Source: Cellulosimicrobium cellulans (GTDB taxonomy: Bacteria; Actinomycetota; Actinomycetes; Actinomycetales; Cellulomonadaceae). Taken from it: DNA of 64,000 nucleotides. The notes below the pieces were generated by a model. The model did no database searches. It was not told the origin of the DNA and worked only from the letters and a program-made list of their open reading frames with translations. Positions 16,653 through 28,367 of the stretch are shown here, in pieces. A program made the position numbers and the translations under genes. Numbering within the stretch: position 1 is the first letter of the stretch; every line of letters begins with the position of its first letter. The DNA lies in assembly GCF_007679345.1 (NCBI RefSeq), contig NZ_VEGH01000001.1, positions 248,001-312,000 on the forward strand. Direction: 5' to 3'.

Positions 16653-17689
16653 CGCCGCCGCGCCTCCTGCACGATCAGGGCCAGCAGGTACGCCCCGCCG
16701 AGCACCACCGTCACCACGCCCACCGGCAGCGCCGTGGGCAGCACGTGCTGCGCGAGCACGTCCGCGGCCAGCAGCACCACCGCGCCGGTCAGCGCCGACG
16801 CCACCAGCGGCAGCCCCGCCGACCCGGCGAGCCGCCGCGCGATCTGCGGGGCGGCCAGCGCCACGAACGCGATCGGCCCCGCGGTCGCCGTCACCGTCGC
16901 GATCAGCGCCACCGCCAGCACGACCACGGCGAGCCGGGACGCCTCGACGCGCACGCCGTGCGACCCCGCCGCGTCGTCGCCGAGCTCGAGCTGCCGGAGC
17001 GGGCCGCGGACGACCCACACCAGCGGCGCCAGCACCACCAGCACGGCGAAGGCGGGCAGCGCCTGCGACCACCCGACCAGCGAGATGGACCCGGCGCCCC
17101 AGATCGAGGCCGCGAGCGCCACCTCGGTCTTCGCCCGCAGCAGCAGCCACACGTTGACGCCGTGCAGCATCCCGGTGACGCCGATGCCGACCACGATCAG
17201 CCGGAAGCCCTGGACCCCGTCCCGGTACGCCAGCAGGTACACCACCAGCGCCGTGAGCAGCCCCGCCACCAGCGCCCCCGCGGACACGCCGAGCGTGCCC
17301 GTGCCCAGGACGGTCGTCACGACCAGCACCCCGGTGTACGAACCGGTCGAGAAGCCGATGACGTCGGGCGACCCCAGCGGGTTGCGGGTCAGCGACTGGA
17401 ACAGCGCGCCCGACACCGCGAGCGCCGCGCCGAACGCCAGCGCGACCAGGACACGCGGCAGCCGCCACTCGGTCACGATCGTGGTGGCGAAGCCCTGGTC
17501 GGAGACCAGTGCCCGGACCACGTCCACCACCCCCAGGGGGTAGTCGCCCAGCCCCAGCGCCACCAGCGCGAGCAGCAGCGCGGCCACCGCGAGGCACGCC
17601 ACGGCCACCCGGGGACGGCGCCGGGGGTCCGCCCGGCGGCGGGGCGGGGCGCCGGGGGCGGGCGTCGTCGCCACCCGCAGGCCGCTCAC
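16646..17689 (-). CDS. Siderophore ABC transporter permease, FecD type
   Basis: FecCD-family permease of 347 residues with about nine or ten membrane helices. Visible family motifs are RLPRVLVALAFGAALAVSGALFQ, NPLGSPDVIGFSTG, GPIAFVALAAPQIAR and LPVGVVTVVLGGAYLL. A 40-residue Arg/Pro-rich cytosolic N-terminus precedes the first helix. The GTG start at 17689 overlaps the stop of the previous permease gene. Confidence 0.93.
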   Translation of the reverse strand: MSGLRVATTPAPGAPPRRRADPRRRPRVAVACLAVAALLLALVALGLGDYPLGVVDVVRALVSDQGFATTIVTEWRLPRVLVALAFGAALAVSGALFQSLTRNPLGSPDVIGFSTGSYTGVLVVTTVLGTGTLGVSAGALVAGLLTALVVYLLAYRDGVQGFRLIVVGIGVTGMLHGVNVWLLLRAKTEVALAASIWGAGSISLVGWSQALPAFAVLVVLAPLVWVVRGPLRQLELGDDAAGSHGVRVEASRLAVVVLAVALIATVTATAGPIAFVALAAPQIARRLAGSAGLPLVASALTGAVVLLAADVLAQHVLPTALPVGVVTVVLGGAYLLALIVQEARRRW

Positions 17690-18750
17690 AGCCCCGTCGC
17701 CTTCCGCCGCCGCACCAGCGCGATCAGCACCGGTGCGCCCACGAAGGCGGTCACCACACCCACCGGCAGCTCCCCCGGCCACAGCAGCACCCGCGCCGCC
17801 ACGTCCGCGAGCAGCACCAGCACCGGCCCGGCCAGCGCCGACAGCCCGAGGATCCACCGCTGGTCCGGGCCGACGAGCCAGCGCACGATGTGCGGCACCA
17901 TCAGACCCACCAGCGTGATCGGCCCGGCCATCGCGGTCGCGCCGCCGGCCAGCAGGGTGATCGCCAGCACCGACAGCACCCGCGTCCGGCCGACCGAGGC
18001 GCCCAGCGCCGTCGCCAGGTCCTCCCCCAGCCCGAGCGTGTTCAGCGCCCCGGCCACGACCCCCGCGACCGCCAGCCCGAGCAGCACGAAGGGCAGCACC
18101 GGCACGACCACGTCCCAGCCGCGGCCCTGGAACGACCCCGACTCCCAGGTCAGCAGGACCGCGAACCGCTCCTGGTCCGTCAGCCGGAGCGCGCCGACCA
18201 CCCCGGTCAGCACCGCGCTCAGCGCCACCCCCGCCAGGGTCAGCTGGACCGGCCCCGCGTTCGACCGCCCCGCCGAGCCGACCAGGTAGACCGCGACCGT
18301 CGCCAGCAGCGCACCGCCGAACGCGAACCACACGTACCCCGACGGCCGGGTCACGCCGAGCAGGACCACGCCCATCGCCACCGCGAACGCCGCGCCGCTC
18401 GTCACGCCCAGGATGCCGGGGTCCGCCAGGGGGTTGCGGGTCAGCGCCTGCATCAGCCCGCCCGCGACCGCCAGCCCGGCGCCGACCAGCACCGCCAGCA
18501 CGGTGCGCGGCAGCCGCAGCCCGACGACGGCGGCGTGGTCCGCCGGCGGCACGTCCCCGCCGGTCAGCGCGTGCCACACCGTGGACAGGTCCACGGGGCG
18601 GGAGCCGACGGCCAGGCTCAGGGCCAGCGCGACCACGAGCAGGCCCGCGACCAGCAGCACCGCTGCCCCGCGCCGGGCGTGCGCGGTCGACGCCGGGCGG
18701 GCCGTCGCGGGGTGCGGTGCGCCGACCGCGCTCACCCGGGGTTCCCGCAC
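17686..18750 (-). CDS. Siderophore ABC transporter permease, FecC type
   Basis: Partner FecCD-family permease, 354 residues, with RLPRTVLAVLVGAGLAVAGG, NPLADPGILGVTSGA, GPITLVGLMVPHIVRW and LPVGVVTAFVGAP motifs. GTG at 18750 is preferred: a TAGCCT hexamer (complement of 18757-18762) lies six bases upstream, so the mRNA is probably leaderless and its -10 lies inside the iron box. An in-frame GTG at 18735 is an alternative. First gene of the operon permease-permease-ATPase. Confidence 0.92.
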   Translation of the reverse strand: MREPRVSAVGAPHPATARPASTAHARRGAAVLLVAGLLVVALALSLAVGSRPVDLSTVWHALTGGDVPPADHAAVVGLRLPRTVLAVLVGAGLAVAGGLMQALTRNPLADPGILGVTSGAAFAVAMGVVLLGVTRPSGYVWFAFGGALLATVAVYLVGSAGRSNAGPVQLTLAGVALSAVLTGVVGALRLTDQERFAVLLTWESGSFQGRGWDVVVPVLPFVLLGLAVAGVVAGALNTLGLGEDLATALGASVGRTRVLSVLAITLLAGGATAMAGPITLVGLMVPHIVRWLVGPDQRWILGLSALAGPVLVLLADVAARVLLWPGELPVGVVTAFVGAPVLIALVRRRKATGL

Positions 18751-18754
18751 GTCA

Positions 18755-18773
18755 TGAGGCTAGGCTAACCTTC
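18755..18773. promoter_or_regulatory. DtxR/IdeR-type iron box between the divergent siderophore genes
   Basis: TGAGGCTAGGCTAACCTTC matches the 19-base DtxR/IdeR consensus TTAGGTTAGGCTAACCTAA at 15 positions, including the whole TAGGCTAACCT core. It overlaps the -10 of the minus-strand permease operon and lies 64 bases before the binding-protein gene. Iron-loaded repressor could therefore shut both transcripts. Confidence 0.8.
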
Positions 18774-18836
18774 CGGCATCCCGATCGTGACTCCGTTCCC
18801 GAAGTCGCCGCGGGCCCTCTCCACGAAAGGCCTTCG

Positions 18837-19844
18837 ATGAAGTCCATGCGTGTCGCCGCCGTCGCGGCGGTCGCGGTCCTGGCCCTGAGCGCGTGCTCCG
18901 GCGCCGACGACTCCGCCGGCTCGGGCGAGACTACCGCCGCGGGCGGCTCGACCTCGGCGGGCGAGGGCACCTTCCCGGCCACGGTCGACACCAAGTTCGG
19001 CGAGGTCACCGTCGAGCAGCGGCCCGAGCGGATCGTCGCGCTCGGCTGGGGCGACGCCGAGACCGCGCTCTCCCTGGGCTACCAGCCCGTCGGCGCGTCC
19101 GACTGGCTGGCGTTCGGCGGCGACGGCGTGGGCCCGTGGGCCGAGGGCCAGTACGACGAGTCGCCCGAGATCATCGACACCCTCGAGCCGTCCTACGAGG
19201 CGATCGCCGCGCTCGAGCCCGACCTGATCCTCGACGTGAAGTCGTCCGGCGACCAGGACCGGTACGACCGGCTCTCCGAGATCGCCACCACCGTCGGCGT
19301 GCCCGAGGGCGGCGACACCTGGCTCACCACCGGGGAGGAGCAGCTCGCGCTGATCTCCGCCGCCCTCGGCGTCCCGGAGAAGGGCGAGGAGCTCCAGGCC
19401 GGCCTCGACGACGCCTTCGCGCAGGCCCGGGCCGACCACCCGGACTGGGAGGGCAGGACGTTCACCGCGGCCGCGCGCACCTCGGAGGGCTGGGGCGCGT
19501 ACATCGAGGGCAGCGAGCGGGTGCAGTTCATGGAGAACCTCGGGTTCGAGCAGTCCCCGACCATCGCCGGGCTGCCCGTGTCCTCCTCCGGGTTCAGCGT
19601 CGACATCTCGTCCGAGCAGCTCGACCTGCTCGACGCCGACCTGATCGTCGCGTTCCCCATCTACCTGGACGCCTCCGAGATCACCGACGACCCCCAGTGG
19701 CAGGCGGTCCCGGCCGTCGCCGACGGCCGCGCCGTGATCCTCGGCAGCGAGCTGCAGTCCGCCTACTCGCTCGGCACGGTCGGCGCGCAGCAGTACGCGC
19801 TCGACAACCTCGTGCCGCTCATCGAGGACGCGCTCGGCTCCTGA
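18837..19844 (+). CDS. Iron-siderophore ABC transporter substrate-binding lipoprotein
   Basis: A 335-residue FecB/FhuD-type (cluster A-II) binding protein anchored outside the membrane. The signal peptide ends in LALSAC (Cys20) with a Ser/Gly/Thr-rich tether. The fold is recognisable from PERIVALGWGDAETALSLGYQPVG, YEAIAALEPDLIL and the C-terminal LQWQ-type segment (here DDPQWQAVPAVADGRAVIL). GAAAGG precedes the ATG by six bases. Divergent from the permease-ATPase operon and sharing its iron box. Confidence 0.93.
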   Translation: MKSMRVAAVAAVAVLALSACSGADDSAGSGETTAAGGSTSAGEGTFPATVDTKFGEVTVEQRPERIVALGWGDAETALSLGYQPVGASDWLAFGGDGVGPWAEGQYDESPEIIDTLEPSYEAIAALEPDLILDVKSSGDQDRYDRLSEIATTVGVPEGGDTWLTTGEEQLALISAALGVPEKGEELQAGLDDAFAQARADHPDWEGRTFTAAARTSEGWGAYIEGSERVQFMENLGFEQSPTIAGLPVSSSGFSVDISSEQLDLLDADLIVAFPIYLDASEITDDPQWQAVPAVADGRAVILGSELQSAYSLGTVGAQQYALDNLVPLIEDALGS

Positions 19845-19876
19845 GCCCCGTCGCGCCTCCCGGCGCGGCCCCGGCG

Positions 19877-19908
19877 GGGGCGCCGCTCACACCGTGAGCG
19901 GCGTCCCC
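19877..19908. terminator. Bidirectional terminator hairpin between the binding-protein gene and purC
   Basis: Arms 19877-19890 and 19894-19908 pair over 14 bp with a single bulged base and a three-base loop. The hairpin overlaps the stop codon of purC and follows the binding-protein stop by 32 bases, serving convergent transcripts. Confidence 0.65.
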
Positions 19909-20810
19909 GTCAGCCGTTCGTAGGCCTCGAGGTACCGGGCGCGGGTCCGGTCGACGACCTCCGCGGGCAGCGCCGGCGGCTCGCCGTCCGCCGCTCGGTC
20001 CCAGCCCGACGCCGGCGAGGCCAGCCAGTCGCGGACGAACTGCTTGTCGAAGCTCGGCTGCGCCCGGCCCGGCTCCCAGGCGTCGGCCGGCCAGAACCGC
20101 GAGGAGTCCGGGGTCAGCACCTCGTCGCCCAGGGTCACGGCGTCCGTCGTCGGGTCGACGCCGAACTCCAGCTTCGTGTCCGCCAGGATCACGCCGCGCT
20201 CCCGCGCGACGCCCTCGGCCCGCGCGTACACCGCCAGCGTCAGGGCGCGGAGCTCCTCGGCCCGCTCGCGCCCGAGCTGCCTCGCGACGACGTCCAGGCT
20301 GACGTTCTCGTCGTGCTCGCCGAGCTCCGCCTTGGTCGCGGGCGTGAAGATCGGCTCCGGCAGCCGCGACCCGTCCACGAGGCCGGCCGGCAGCGGGATG
20401 CCGGTGACCTCGCCGGTCGCGCGGTACTCCGCCAGGCCCGACCCGGTCAGGTAGCCGCGGGCGACGCACTCCACGGGGAACATCTGCAGCCGCCGGCACA
20501 CCATCGCCCGGCCGAGCACGGCCTCCGGCACCGCGGGCGCCTCGGCCGACACGACGTGGTTCGGCACCAGGTCGGCGAGCTGGTCGAACCACCACAGGCT
20601 GAGCCGGGTGAGCACGACGCCCTTGCCGGGGATGCCGGGGCGCAGCACGTGGTCGAACGCGCTCACCCGGTCGCTCGCCACCACGAGCACGACGTCGCCG
20701 TGCGCCTCGGCCACCGCGGCCCCGGCCTCGTGGGTGGTGTCCGGGACGTACAGGTCGCGGACCTTGCCGGAGTAGGTGTGCGTCCAGCCGGGCAGCGTGG
20801 GTGCGGTCAT
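19887..20810 (-). CDS. purC: Phosphoribosylaminoimidazole-succinocarboxamide synthase
   Basis: SAICAR synthase of 307 residues, joining aspartate to CAIR in purine synthesis in the cytosol. Recognised from YSGKVRDLY near the N-terminus, VASDRVSAFDHVL, PVECVARGYLTGSG, and ILADTKLEFG and SFDKQFVRDWL toward the C-terminus. Length is normal. A small membrane-protein gene and purD lie upstream on the same strand. Confidence 0.97.
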   Translation of the reverse strand: MTAPTLPGWTHTYSGKVRDLYVPDTTHEAGAAVAEAHGDVVLVVASDRVSAFDHVLRPGIPGKGVVLTRLSLWWFDQLADLVPNHVVSAEAPAVPEAVLGRAMVCRRLQMFPVECVARGYLTGSGLAEYRATGEVTGIPLPAGLVDGSRLPEPIFTPATKAELGEHDENVSLDVVARQLGRERAEELRALTLAVYARAEGVARERGVILADTKLEFGVDPTTDAVTLGDEVLTPDSSRFWPADAWEPGRAQPSFDKQFVRDWLASPASGWDRAADGEPPALPAEVVDRTRARYLEAYERLTGTPLTV

Positions 20811-20859
20811 GGGGCCATCCTGCCGCAGCGGCGGGGCTGTCTCGCGGGGCGTCCGGGCG

Positions 20860-21078
20860 TCAGACCAGCGTGAGCACCCCGAGCAGCGCGACCGCCGCGC
20901 CCAGCAGCATCGACACCGTGATGAGCACGAGGTGCACGGTGAGGAACCGCGTCGGCCGCCCCTGCGCGTCCCGCGCCCGCGGGTCCTTCGCGATGCGCGC
21001 GCCGAACCGGGGCCAGACGAGCAGGCTCCAGGCGCCGGCGACGACCAGGACGAGGGACCAGGCGAGGGGCAGCTCCAT
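20860..21078 (-). CDS. Small two-helix membrane protein, 72 residues
   Basis: Conserved-looking small integral membrane protein of unknown function: helix one LAWSLVLVVAGAWSLLVW, a basic cytosolic-type loop (RIAKDPRARDAQGRPTRF), and helix two starting VHLVLITVSMLLGAAVALL. Such proteins are common beside pur genes in actinobacteria. It lies between purD and purC on the same strand, 49 bases before purC. No functional clue beyond context. Confidence 0.75.
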   Translation of the reverse strand: MELPLAWSLVLVVAGAWSLLVWPRFGARIAKDPRARDAQGRPTRFLTVHLVLITVSMLLGAAVALLGVLTLV

Positions 21079-21113
21079 GCGGGCGAGTATCCCCCGGGCA
21101 ACCGGCCCCGCCC

Positions 21114-21186
21114 GCCGAGCGCGGTCGGTCCCGCCGAGCGCGGCAGCAGCACGTACCGCGCTCGACGGGAACCACCGCGCTCGGCG
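21114..21186. repeat. Palindromic intergenic repeat, copy A
   Basis: About 73 bp built from two direct copies of a GCCGAGCGCGG unit followed by two inverted copies (CCGCGCTCGA, CCGCGCTCGG), so it can fold into a large hairpin. A second copy at 43916 is identical at about 57 of 73 positions. It lies between purD and the small membrane gene. Probably a dispersed REP-like element of this genome. Confidence 0.6.
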
Positions 21187-21234
21187 CCGCTGCCCGCCGT
21201 GCGGCGGCGCGGCCTGCCGGGCGACGGGCCGGCC

Positions 21235-22497
<1,263 letters not shown>

Positions 22498-22522
22498 GGG
22501 GCCGACCCTACCGAGGTCGCGC

Positions 22523-23572
22523 TCACCCCGGCCCGGCCGTCCACGCCGACCGGGCGCCGCCGTCCGCGCGCACCTCGTCCAGCACCTCGAGCACCTGGTC
22601 GACCACCACGTCCGGCCGGTCGCGCGGCACGAGGTGGCCGCTGCCCTCCGCGACCACGAGCGCGGCGCGCGAGGAGAGCGCGAGCATGCGGTGCTGCCCG
22701 TCCTGCCAGATCCGCTCCAGCTCGGCGCCGCCGCGCACGGAGATCCCGGCGGCGGCGTAGTCCTGCGGCTCGCCCCGGGCGATGATCCGCACCGGGAGGT
22801 CGCCCAGGTCCTGGCCGCGGACGGCGTCCTCGGTCGACCCGATCAGGTCGGCCTCCTCCTGCCGCGCGGCGAAGAACGCGGGGGTGGCGACGACGTCGAG
22901 GAACCGCTCCTGCTCCGCCGGGTCGACCATGCCCGCCAGGAGCTGGTCGGCGAACAGCCGGAGCACCCCGGTGCGCTGCAGCGCCCCCAGGGCCCATGCC
23001 GGCGGGTCGGTGGGCCGGCCCTCCGCGGCGAGCACCGCCGCGGTGTCCCGGGCATCGTCCTCGGGCCGGGCGTCCACGAGCACCAGGCCGGTCACGTCCT
23101 CCGGCGCCCGCTCGGCGAGCAGCCGGGCGAACAGCCCGCCCATGGAGTGGCCGACCACGACGTAGGGGCCGGCGAGGCCCGCGCCGTCGAGCGCCGCGCG
23201 CAGGTCGCCGACGACCGCCTCACCGGTGCGCGGCTCCGGGGACGGCTCGCTCCAGGCGTACCCGGCGCGGTCGTACGCCACCACCGTGGTGCGCTCGGCG
23301 AGCGCGTCGGCGACGGCCTGCCAGCCGAGCGACGTCTCGCCGCTGCCGGCCTCGAGCACGACGACCGGCGATCCGGTGCCCCGGACGTCGAGATGCAGCG
23401 CGTGGTCGCCGACATCGATCAGCCGGCCGGGCGGCGGGTAGCGGTCCGCGGCACCGCGCGCCGACCACGCCTCGTACCCGGCGCCGGCGAGCGGCAGGGC
23501 GAGGAGGGCCAGCGCGACGGCGAGCGCGGTCCGGCGGAGCAGGGTCCTGGAGCGGTGACGGGTGGTTCGCAC
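22523..23572 (-). CDS. Membrane-anchored or secreted alpha/beta hydrolase
   Basis: A 349-residue alpha/beta-hydrolase-fold protein. The N-terminus has a basic stretch and a hydrophobic helix (about 13-32), a signal anchor or uncleaved signal. The nucleophile elbow is GHSMGG; the oxyanion region is [19 protein letters not shown] and [11 protein letters not shown] contain candidate acid and the catalytic His. Start is GTG at 23572. Substrate unknown. It sits between purA and purD without obvious functional link. Confidence 0.83.
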   Translation of the reverse strand: MRTTRHRSRTLLRRTALAVALALLALPLAGAGYEAWSARGAADRYPPPGRLIDVGDHALHLDVRGTGSPVVVLEAGSGETSLGWQAVADALAERTTVVAYDRAGYAWSEPSPEPRTGEAVVGDLRAALDGAGLAGPYVVVGHSMGGLFARLLAERAPEDVTGLVLVDARPEDDARDTAAVLAAEGRPTDPPAWALGALQRTGVLRLFADQLLAGMVDPAEQERFLDVVATPAFFAARQEEADLIGSTEDAVRGQDLGDLPVRIIARGEPQDYAAAGISVRGGAELERIWQDGQHRMLALSSRAALVVAEGSGHLVPRDRPDVVVDQVLEVLDEVRADGGARSAWTAGPG

Positions 23573-23668
23573 CCCGGCACCGTCCCCCGGCGCGGGGACC
23601 CGCCGCGTCGTCGGGACGACGGACCTGCGCGGACCGCGTCCTCCGTCCGGCGGAGTCCCCGGGGCGGG

Positions 23669-25141
<1,473 letters not shown>

Positions 25142-25564
25142 TCAGCGGAGCCCGGCGACCTCCGCGGCGGACGTGCCCGAGTCGACGAGGAACTGCGCGC
25201 AGCGCGCGGCCTCCTCGTCCTCCTCGATGGCCTCCGCGGCCTCGGCGAGCGCGAGCAGCGCCCGCAGGAAGCCCTGGTTGGGCTCGTGGTCCGCGGGGAT
25301 CGGCCCCTGGCCCCTCCACCCGGCGCGACGCAGCGCGTCCAGCCCGCGGTGGTAGCCGGTGCGGGCGTAGGCGTACGCCGCGACGGGGTCGCCCTCGTCC
25401 CGGAGCGCCCGCTCGGCGAGCAGCGCCCAGGCGAGCGACGAGGCGGGCGCGCGGCGGGCGGCGTCCCGGGGGTCGCCGCCGGCGGTCAGGACGGCGCGCG
25501 CGTCGGCGTCGGCGTCCTCCGGGAGGCGGGTGGGCTCGGGTCCGAGGAGGTTGGCTCCGGTCAT
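25142..25564 (-). CDS. DUF3151 family protein
   Basis: A 140-residue protein beginning MTGANLLGPEPTRLPED with the family's LAWALLAERAL, AYAYARTGYHRGLDALRRAGWRGQGPIP and EPNQGFLRALLALA segments. This family is conserved across actinobacteria, commonly next to purA or fba, and lacks an assigned function. No signal peptide or membrane helix. Transcribed toward purA but with a terminator between them. Confidence 0.88.
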   Translation of the reverse strand: MTGANLLGPEPTRLPEDADADARAVLTAGGDPRDAARRAPASSLAWALLAERALRDEGDPVAAYAYARTGYHRGLDALRRAGWRGQGPIPADHEPNQGFLRALLALAEAAEAIEEDEEAARCAQFLVDSGTSAAEVAGLR

Positions 25565-25667
25565 GCCGACAGTGTCGCAGGCGGTCGGCGAGGAACCTCG
25601 GCATGCGTGCGCACCGGGGACGCGGTTACAGTCGTCCAGCACGCGCCCCTCGTCGACAGGTCCCCCC

Positions 25668-26039
25668 ATGATCGAGATCGCCACCTCGGCCGCGACGACG
25701 ACCCTCGTCATCGCCGGGGACCTCGACCTGGCCGAGCGCGACCAGTTCCCCGAGATCGCCGCCCGCGTGGTCGGCCTGCGCCGCCAGCTGCTCGTCATCG
25801 ACATGTGCGACGTGACGTTCATGGACTCGACCGGCGCGGCGTTCCTCATCTCGCTGGCGGACGCCAGCCGCAAGCGCGGCGGCGCCACGGTGCTGCGCGG
25901 CGCCGACCCGCGGGACCTGTTCGTGCTGGAGATCTGCGGGGCGCTCGAGCTGTTCCGCATCGACGCGGACCACCGGTGCGCCGCGCCCGAGGGCGACGGC
26001 ACGGAGCAGGTCGCGCAGGACGCGTCCTCCCCCGCCTGA
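25668..26039 (+). CDS. STAS-domain anti-sigma factor antagonist
   Basis: A 123-residue SpoIIAA/RsbV-like protein. The STAS core shows LVIAGDLDLAERDQF and the phosphorylation motif VTFMDSTGAAF, with the target Ser in DST. Known family members bind a kinase/anti-sigma factor when unphosphorylated. The stop lies 10 bases from the convergent end of the phosphatase-kinase fusion gene. A TACAGT hexamer upstream (25627-25632) may be its -10. Confidence 0.88.
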   Translation: MIEIATSAATTTLVIAGDLDLAERDQFPEIAARVVGLRRQLLVIDMCDVTFMDSTGAAFLISLADASRKRGGATVLRGADPRDLFVLEICGALELFRIDADHRCAAPEGDGTEQVAQDASSPA

Positions 26040-26049
26040 CCTCGCGGAC

Positions 26050-28254
26050 CTACGCCCCGCCGCGGGGCCCGTCCAGCACCGACGGCTCCGACGGCCGCAC
26101 GCGCGCCCACACGACCTTGCCGCCGCGGGACGGCCGCCAGCCCCAGTCGGCGAGCCGCTCGACGATCCGCATGCCGAACCCGCCGATCCGGCCCGGATGC
26201 CCCTCGGTCGCGACGGGCGGCGTCGGGTTGGAGTCCTCGACCTCGATCCGCAGACCCTCGCCGGTGTCGTGCAGCCGCAGGGTGACCCGTCCCCAGCCGT
26301 GCAGCACGGCGTTGGCGACCAGCTCGGAGACGACGAGCTCGGCGTTCGACGCGTCACCCAGCTCCCAGGCGTGCGAGGTCCGCAGCACCGCGTGCCGGGC
26401 GCGGGCGATGGAACCCGGCTCGCTCGGCAGCTGCCACCGCCGGCTGCGCACGTTGCCGCCGTGCCCGGAGGTGTCCGTGAGGTCGGGGATCCGCACGACC
26501 ACGACGGCGACGTCGTCCTCCGGGCTGTCGGCGAGCCGCGCCAGCAGCTCCTCGCCGATGCCCGCGGCGTCGACGGCGGACGCGCCCGCCGCCACCTCGC
26601 GCAGCGCGGCCAGGCCGTCGGGGAGCGCCCGGTCGCGGCGCTCGATGAGGCCGTCGGTGTAGAACACCAGCACGTCGCCCGGCAGCAGGTCGTGCCGGGC
26701 GGTCCGCCGGCGTCCGTCGCCGAACCCGATGAGCGCGCCCCCGGCGCCGTCGAGCAGCTCGACCTGCCCGTCCCGGACGAGCAGGGCGGGCAGGTGGCCG
26801 GCGCGCGAGTACTCCAGGTGCCAGCTCGGGCAGCCCCCGTCGTCGGGGTCCCGGCGGGTGAGCGTGGTGAGCACCAGCCCCGCGGAGCGCGGGATGCGCA
26901 TGCCGCCCACGAGCTGGTCGACGCGCTCGAGCACCGGGCCGGGCTCGGTGACCTCGAAGGCGTACGCGCGCACGACCGACCGGAGCTGGCCCATGGCCGC
27001 CGCGGCCTCGACGTCGTGGCCGACGACGTCGCCGATCACCACGCCGACGACGTCGGGGGCGATCTGCGCGACGTCGTACCAGTCGCCGCCGACCTGCGCG
27101 TAGACGACGTTCGGCGCGTAGTACGACCAGACGTCGAGCCCCTCGATCTCGGCCTGCTCCGGCAGCATCGCGCGCTGCAGCGTCTCCGCCACGCGGTGCT
27201 CCCGGGCGTACAGCCGGACGTTCTCCATCGCCAGGCCGACGCGGCGCGCCGTGAGCGACAGGATCGTGCGGGTGCGCTCGTCGAGGCCGCCGCGGGCGGG
27301 GGCGGCGTGGACCAGGTCGGGGCCGGTCGCGCGCGGGACCACCGCCAGCAGGCCGAGCACGCGGTGCCGGCCGGGCAGCGGCAGGACGGCGACGTGCCCG
27401 ACGGCCGCCCCGTCGGGGACGCGGGCGCGCAGGTCCTCCGCCAGCCACGCCGAGGCAGTGCCCGGCCGGCCCGGCGCGTCGGTGTCGAGGTCCAGGACCA
27501 GGTGCGTCTCGCCCTCGCCGTCCAGCAGCCGCTGCACGGGGTCGTCCCCCGGCGGCCGCGCGCCGCGCCGGGCGACGAACGGCACGCCCGTGCCGCCGGG
27601 GCCGTGCCGGCGCCCCGAGGCGCGGGGCGCGCGGGTCACGTCGACGCCGTCCGCCGCCTGCAGGCCGTCGTCGTCCACGTAGAACCCGGCCCAGGCGACC
27701 ACCCGGTGCGCGAGCAGCTCCGCGATGGCGCGCAGTCCGTACGGGTCGTCCAGGTCCATCACCAGGTCGGACACCGCGCCGATCAGCGCGAGGTCCTCGC
27801 TCTCCCGGCGGACGACCTCCACCTCGGCGGCGACCGCGGCGTCGCGGTCGACCTGGTCGGTGACGTCGACCAGCGCGGCCACCCAGTGCGTCGGCTCCGT
27901 CGCGCCCTCGGCGGTCACCGGGGTCACGACCGTGCGGGCCCAGAACCAGTCGCCCCCGGCGCGGCGCAGCCGCAGCAGCGCGGAGGTCGCGCGCCGGTCC
28001 AGCACCGCGTCCTGCAGCTGGTGCAGGCCGGAGGCGTCCTCGGCGGACAGGGCGACCAGGTCGACGGCCGGTCCGGCGACGTCGTCGAGCGTGAGACCGG
28101 TGGTGTCCGTGAACGCACGGTTCACCCAGACGACGGGCCACCGGGGCGGCTCCGCGGCCACGACCAGGACCGGCATCCCCACGATCTGGCCGACCGCGCG
28201 CCCGATGGAGCCGACGGTGTCCGCGGCACCGTCGCCGGGCGTGGAGTTGACCAC
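26050..28254 (-). CDS. PAS-GAF-SpoIIE phosphatase-HATPase fusion (partner-switch regulator)
   Basis: A 734-residue cytosolic protein with four regions: PAS (about 15-130, VVWVNRAFTDTTGLTLDDV), GAF (about 160-360), PP2C/SpoIIE phosphatase (about 380-590, with GGDWYDV, GDVVGHDVEAA and LVFYTDGLIERR), and a C-terminal RsbW-like HATPase (about 600-734, with ELVVSELVANAVLHG and GGFGMRIVERL). It thus joins a phosphatase and a kinase/anti-sigma module that are usually separate. The second of tandem GTGs is chosen for its five-base spacing from GGAGG. STAS genes flank it on both sides. Confidence 0.9.
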   Translation of the reverse strand: MVNSTPGDGAADTVGSIGRAVGQIVGMPVLVVAAEPPRWPVVWVNRAFTDTTGLTLDDVAGPAVDLVALSAEDASGLHQLQDAVLDRRATSALLRLRRAGGDWFWARTVVTPVTAEGATEPTHWVAALVDVTDQVDRDAAVAAEVEVVRRESEDLALIGAVSDLVMDLDDPYGLRAIAELLAHRVVAWAGFYVDDDGLQAADGVDVTRAPRASGRRHGPGGTGVPFVARRGARPPGDDPVQRLLDGEGETHLVLDLDTDAPGRPGTASAWLAEDLRARVPDGAAVGHVAVLPLPGRHRVLGLLAVVPRATGPDLVHAAPARGGLDERTRTILSLTARRVGLAMENVRLYAREHRVAETLQRAMLPEQAEIEGLDVWSYYAPNVVYAQVGGDWYDVAQIAPDVVGVVIGDVVGHDVEAAAAMGQLRSVVRAYAFEVTEPGPVLERVDQLVGGMRIPRSAGLVLTTLTRRDPDDGGCPSWHLEYSRAGHLPALLVRDGQVELLDGAGGALIGFGDGRRRTARHDLLPGDVLVFYTDGLIERRDRALPDGLAALREVAAGASAVDAAGIGEELLARLADSPEDDVAVVVVRIPDLTDTSGHGGNVRSRRWQLPSEPGSIARARHAVLRTSHAWELGDASNAELVVSELVANAVLHGWGRVTLRLHDTGEGLRIEVEDSNPTPPVATEGHPGRIGGFGMRIVERLADWGWRPSRGGKVVWARVRPSEPSVLDGPRGGA

Positions 28255-28367
28255 CACCGCCTCCGATCGTCTAGCGTTCCCGACAGATCCCGGTGCAGCA
28301 GCCCGCCGGGACGGGCCGATCACCGGCGGCGGCCCCCGTGGCAGCCGCCCGGACGGGAGGGAGCATC

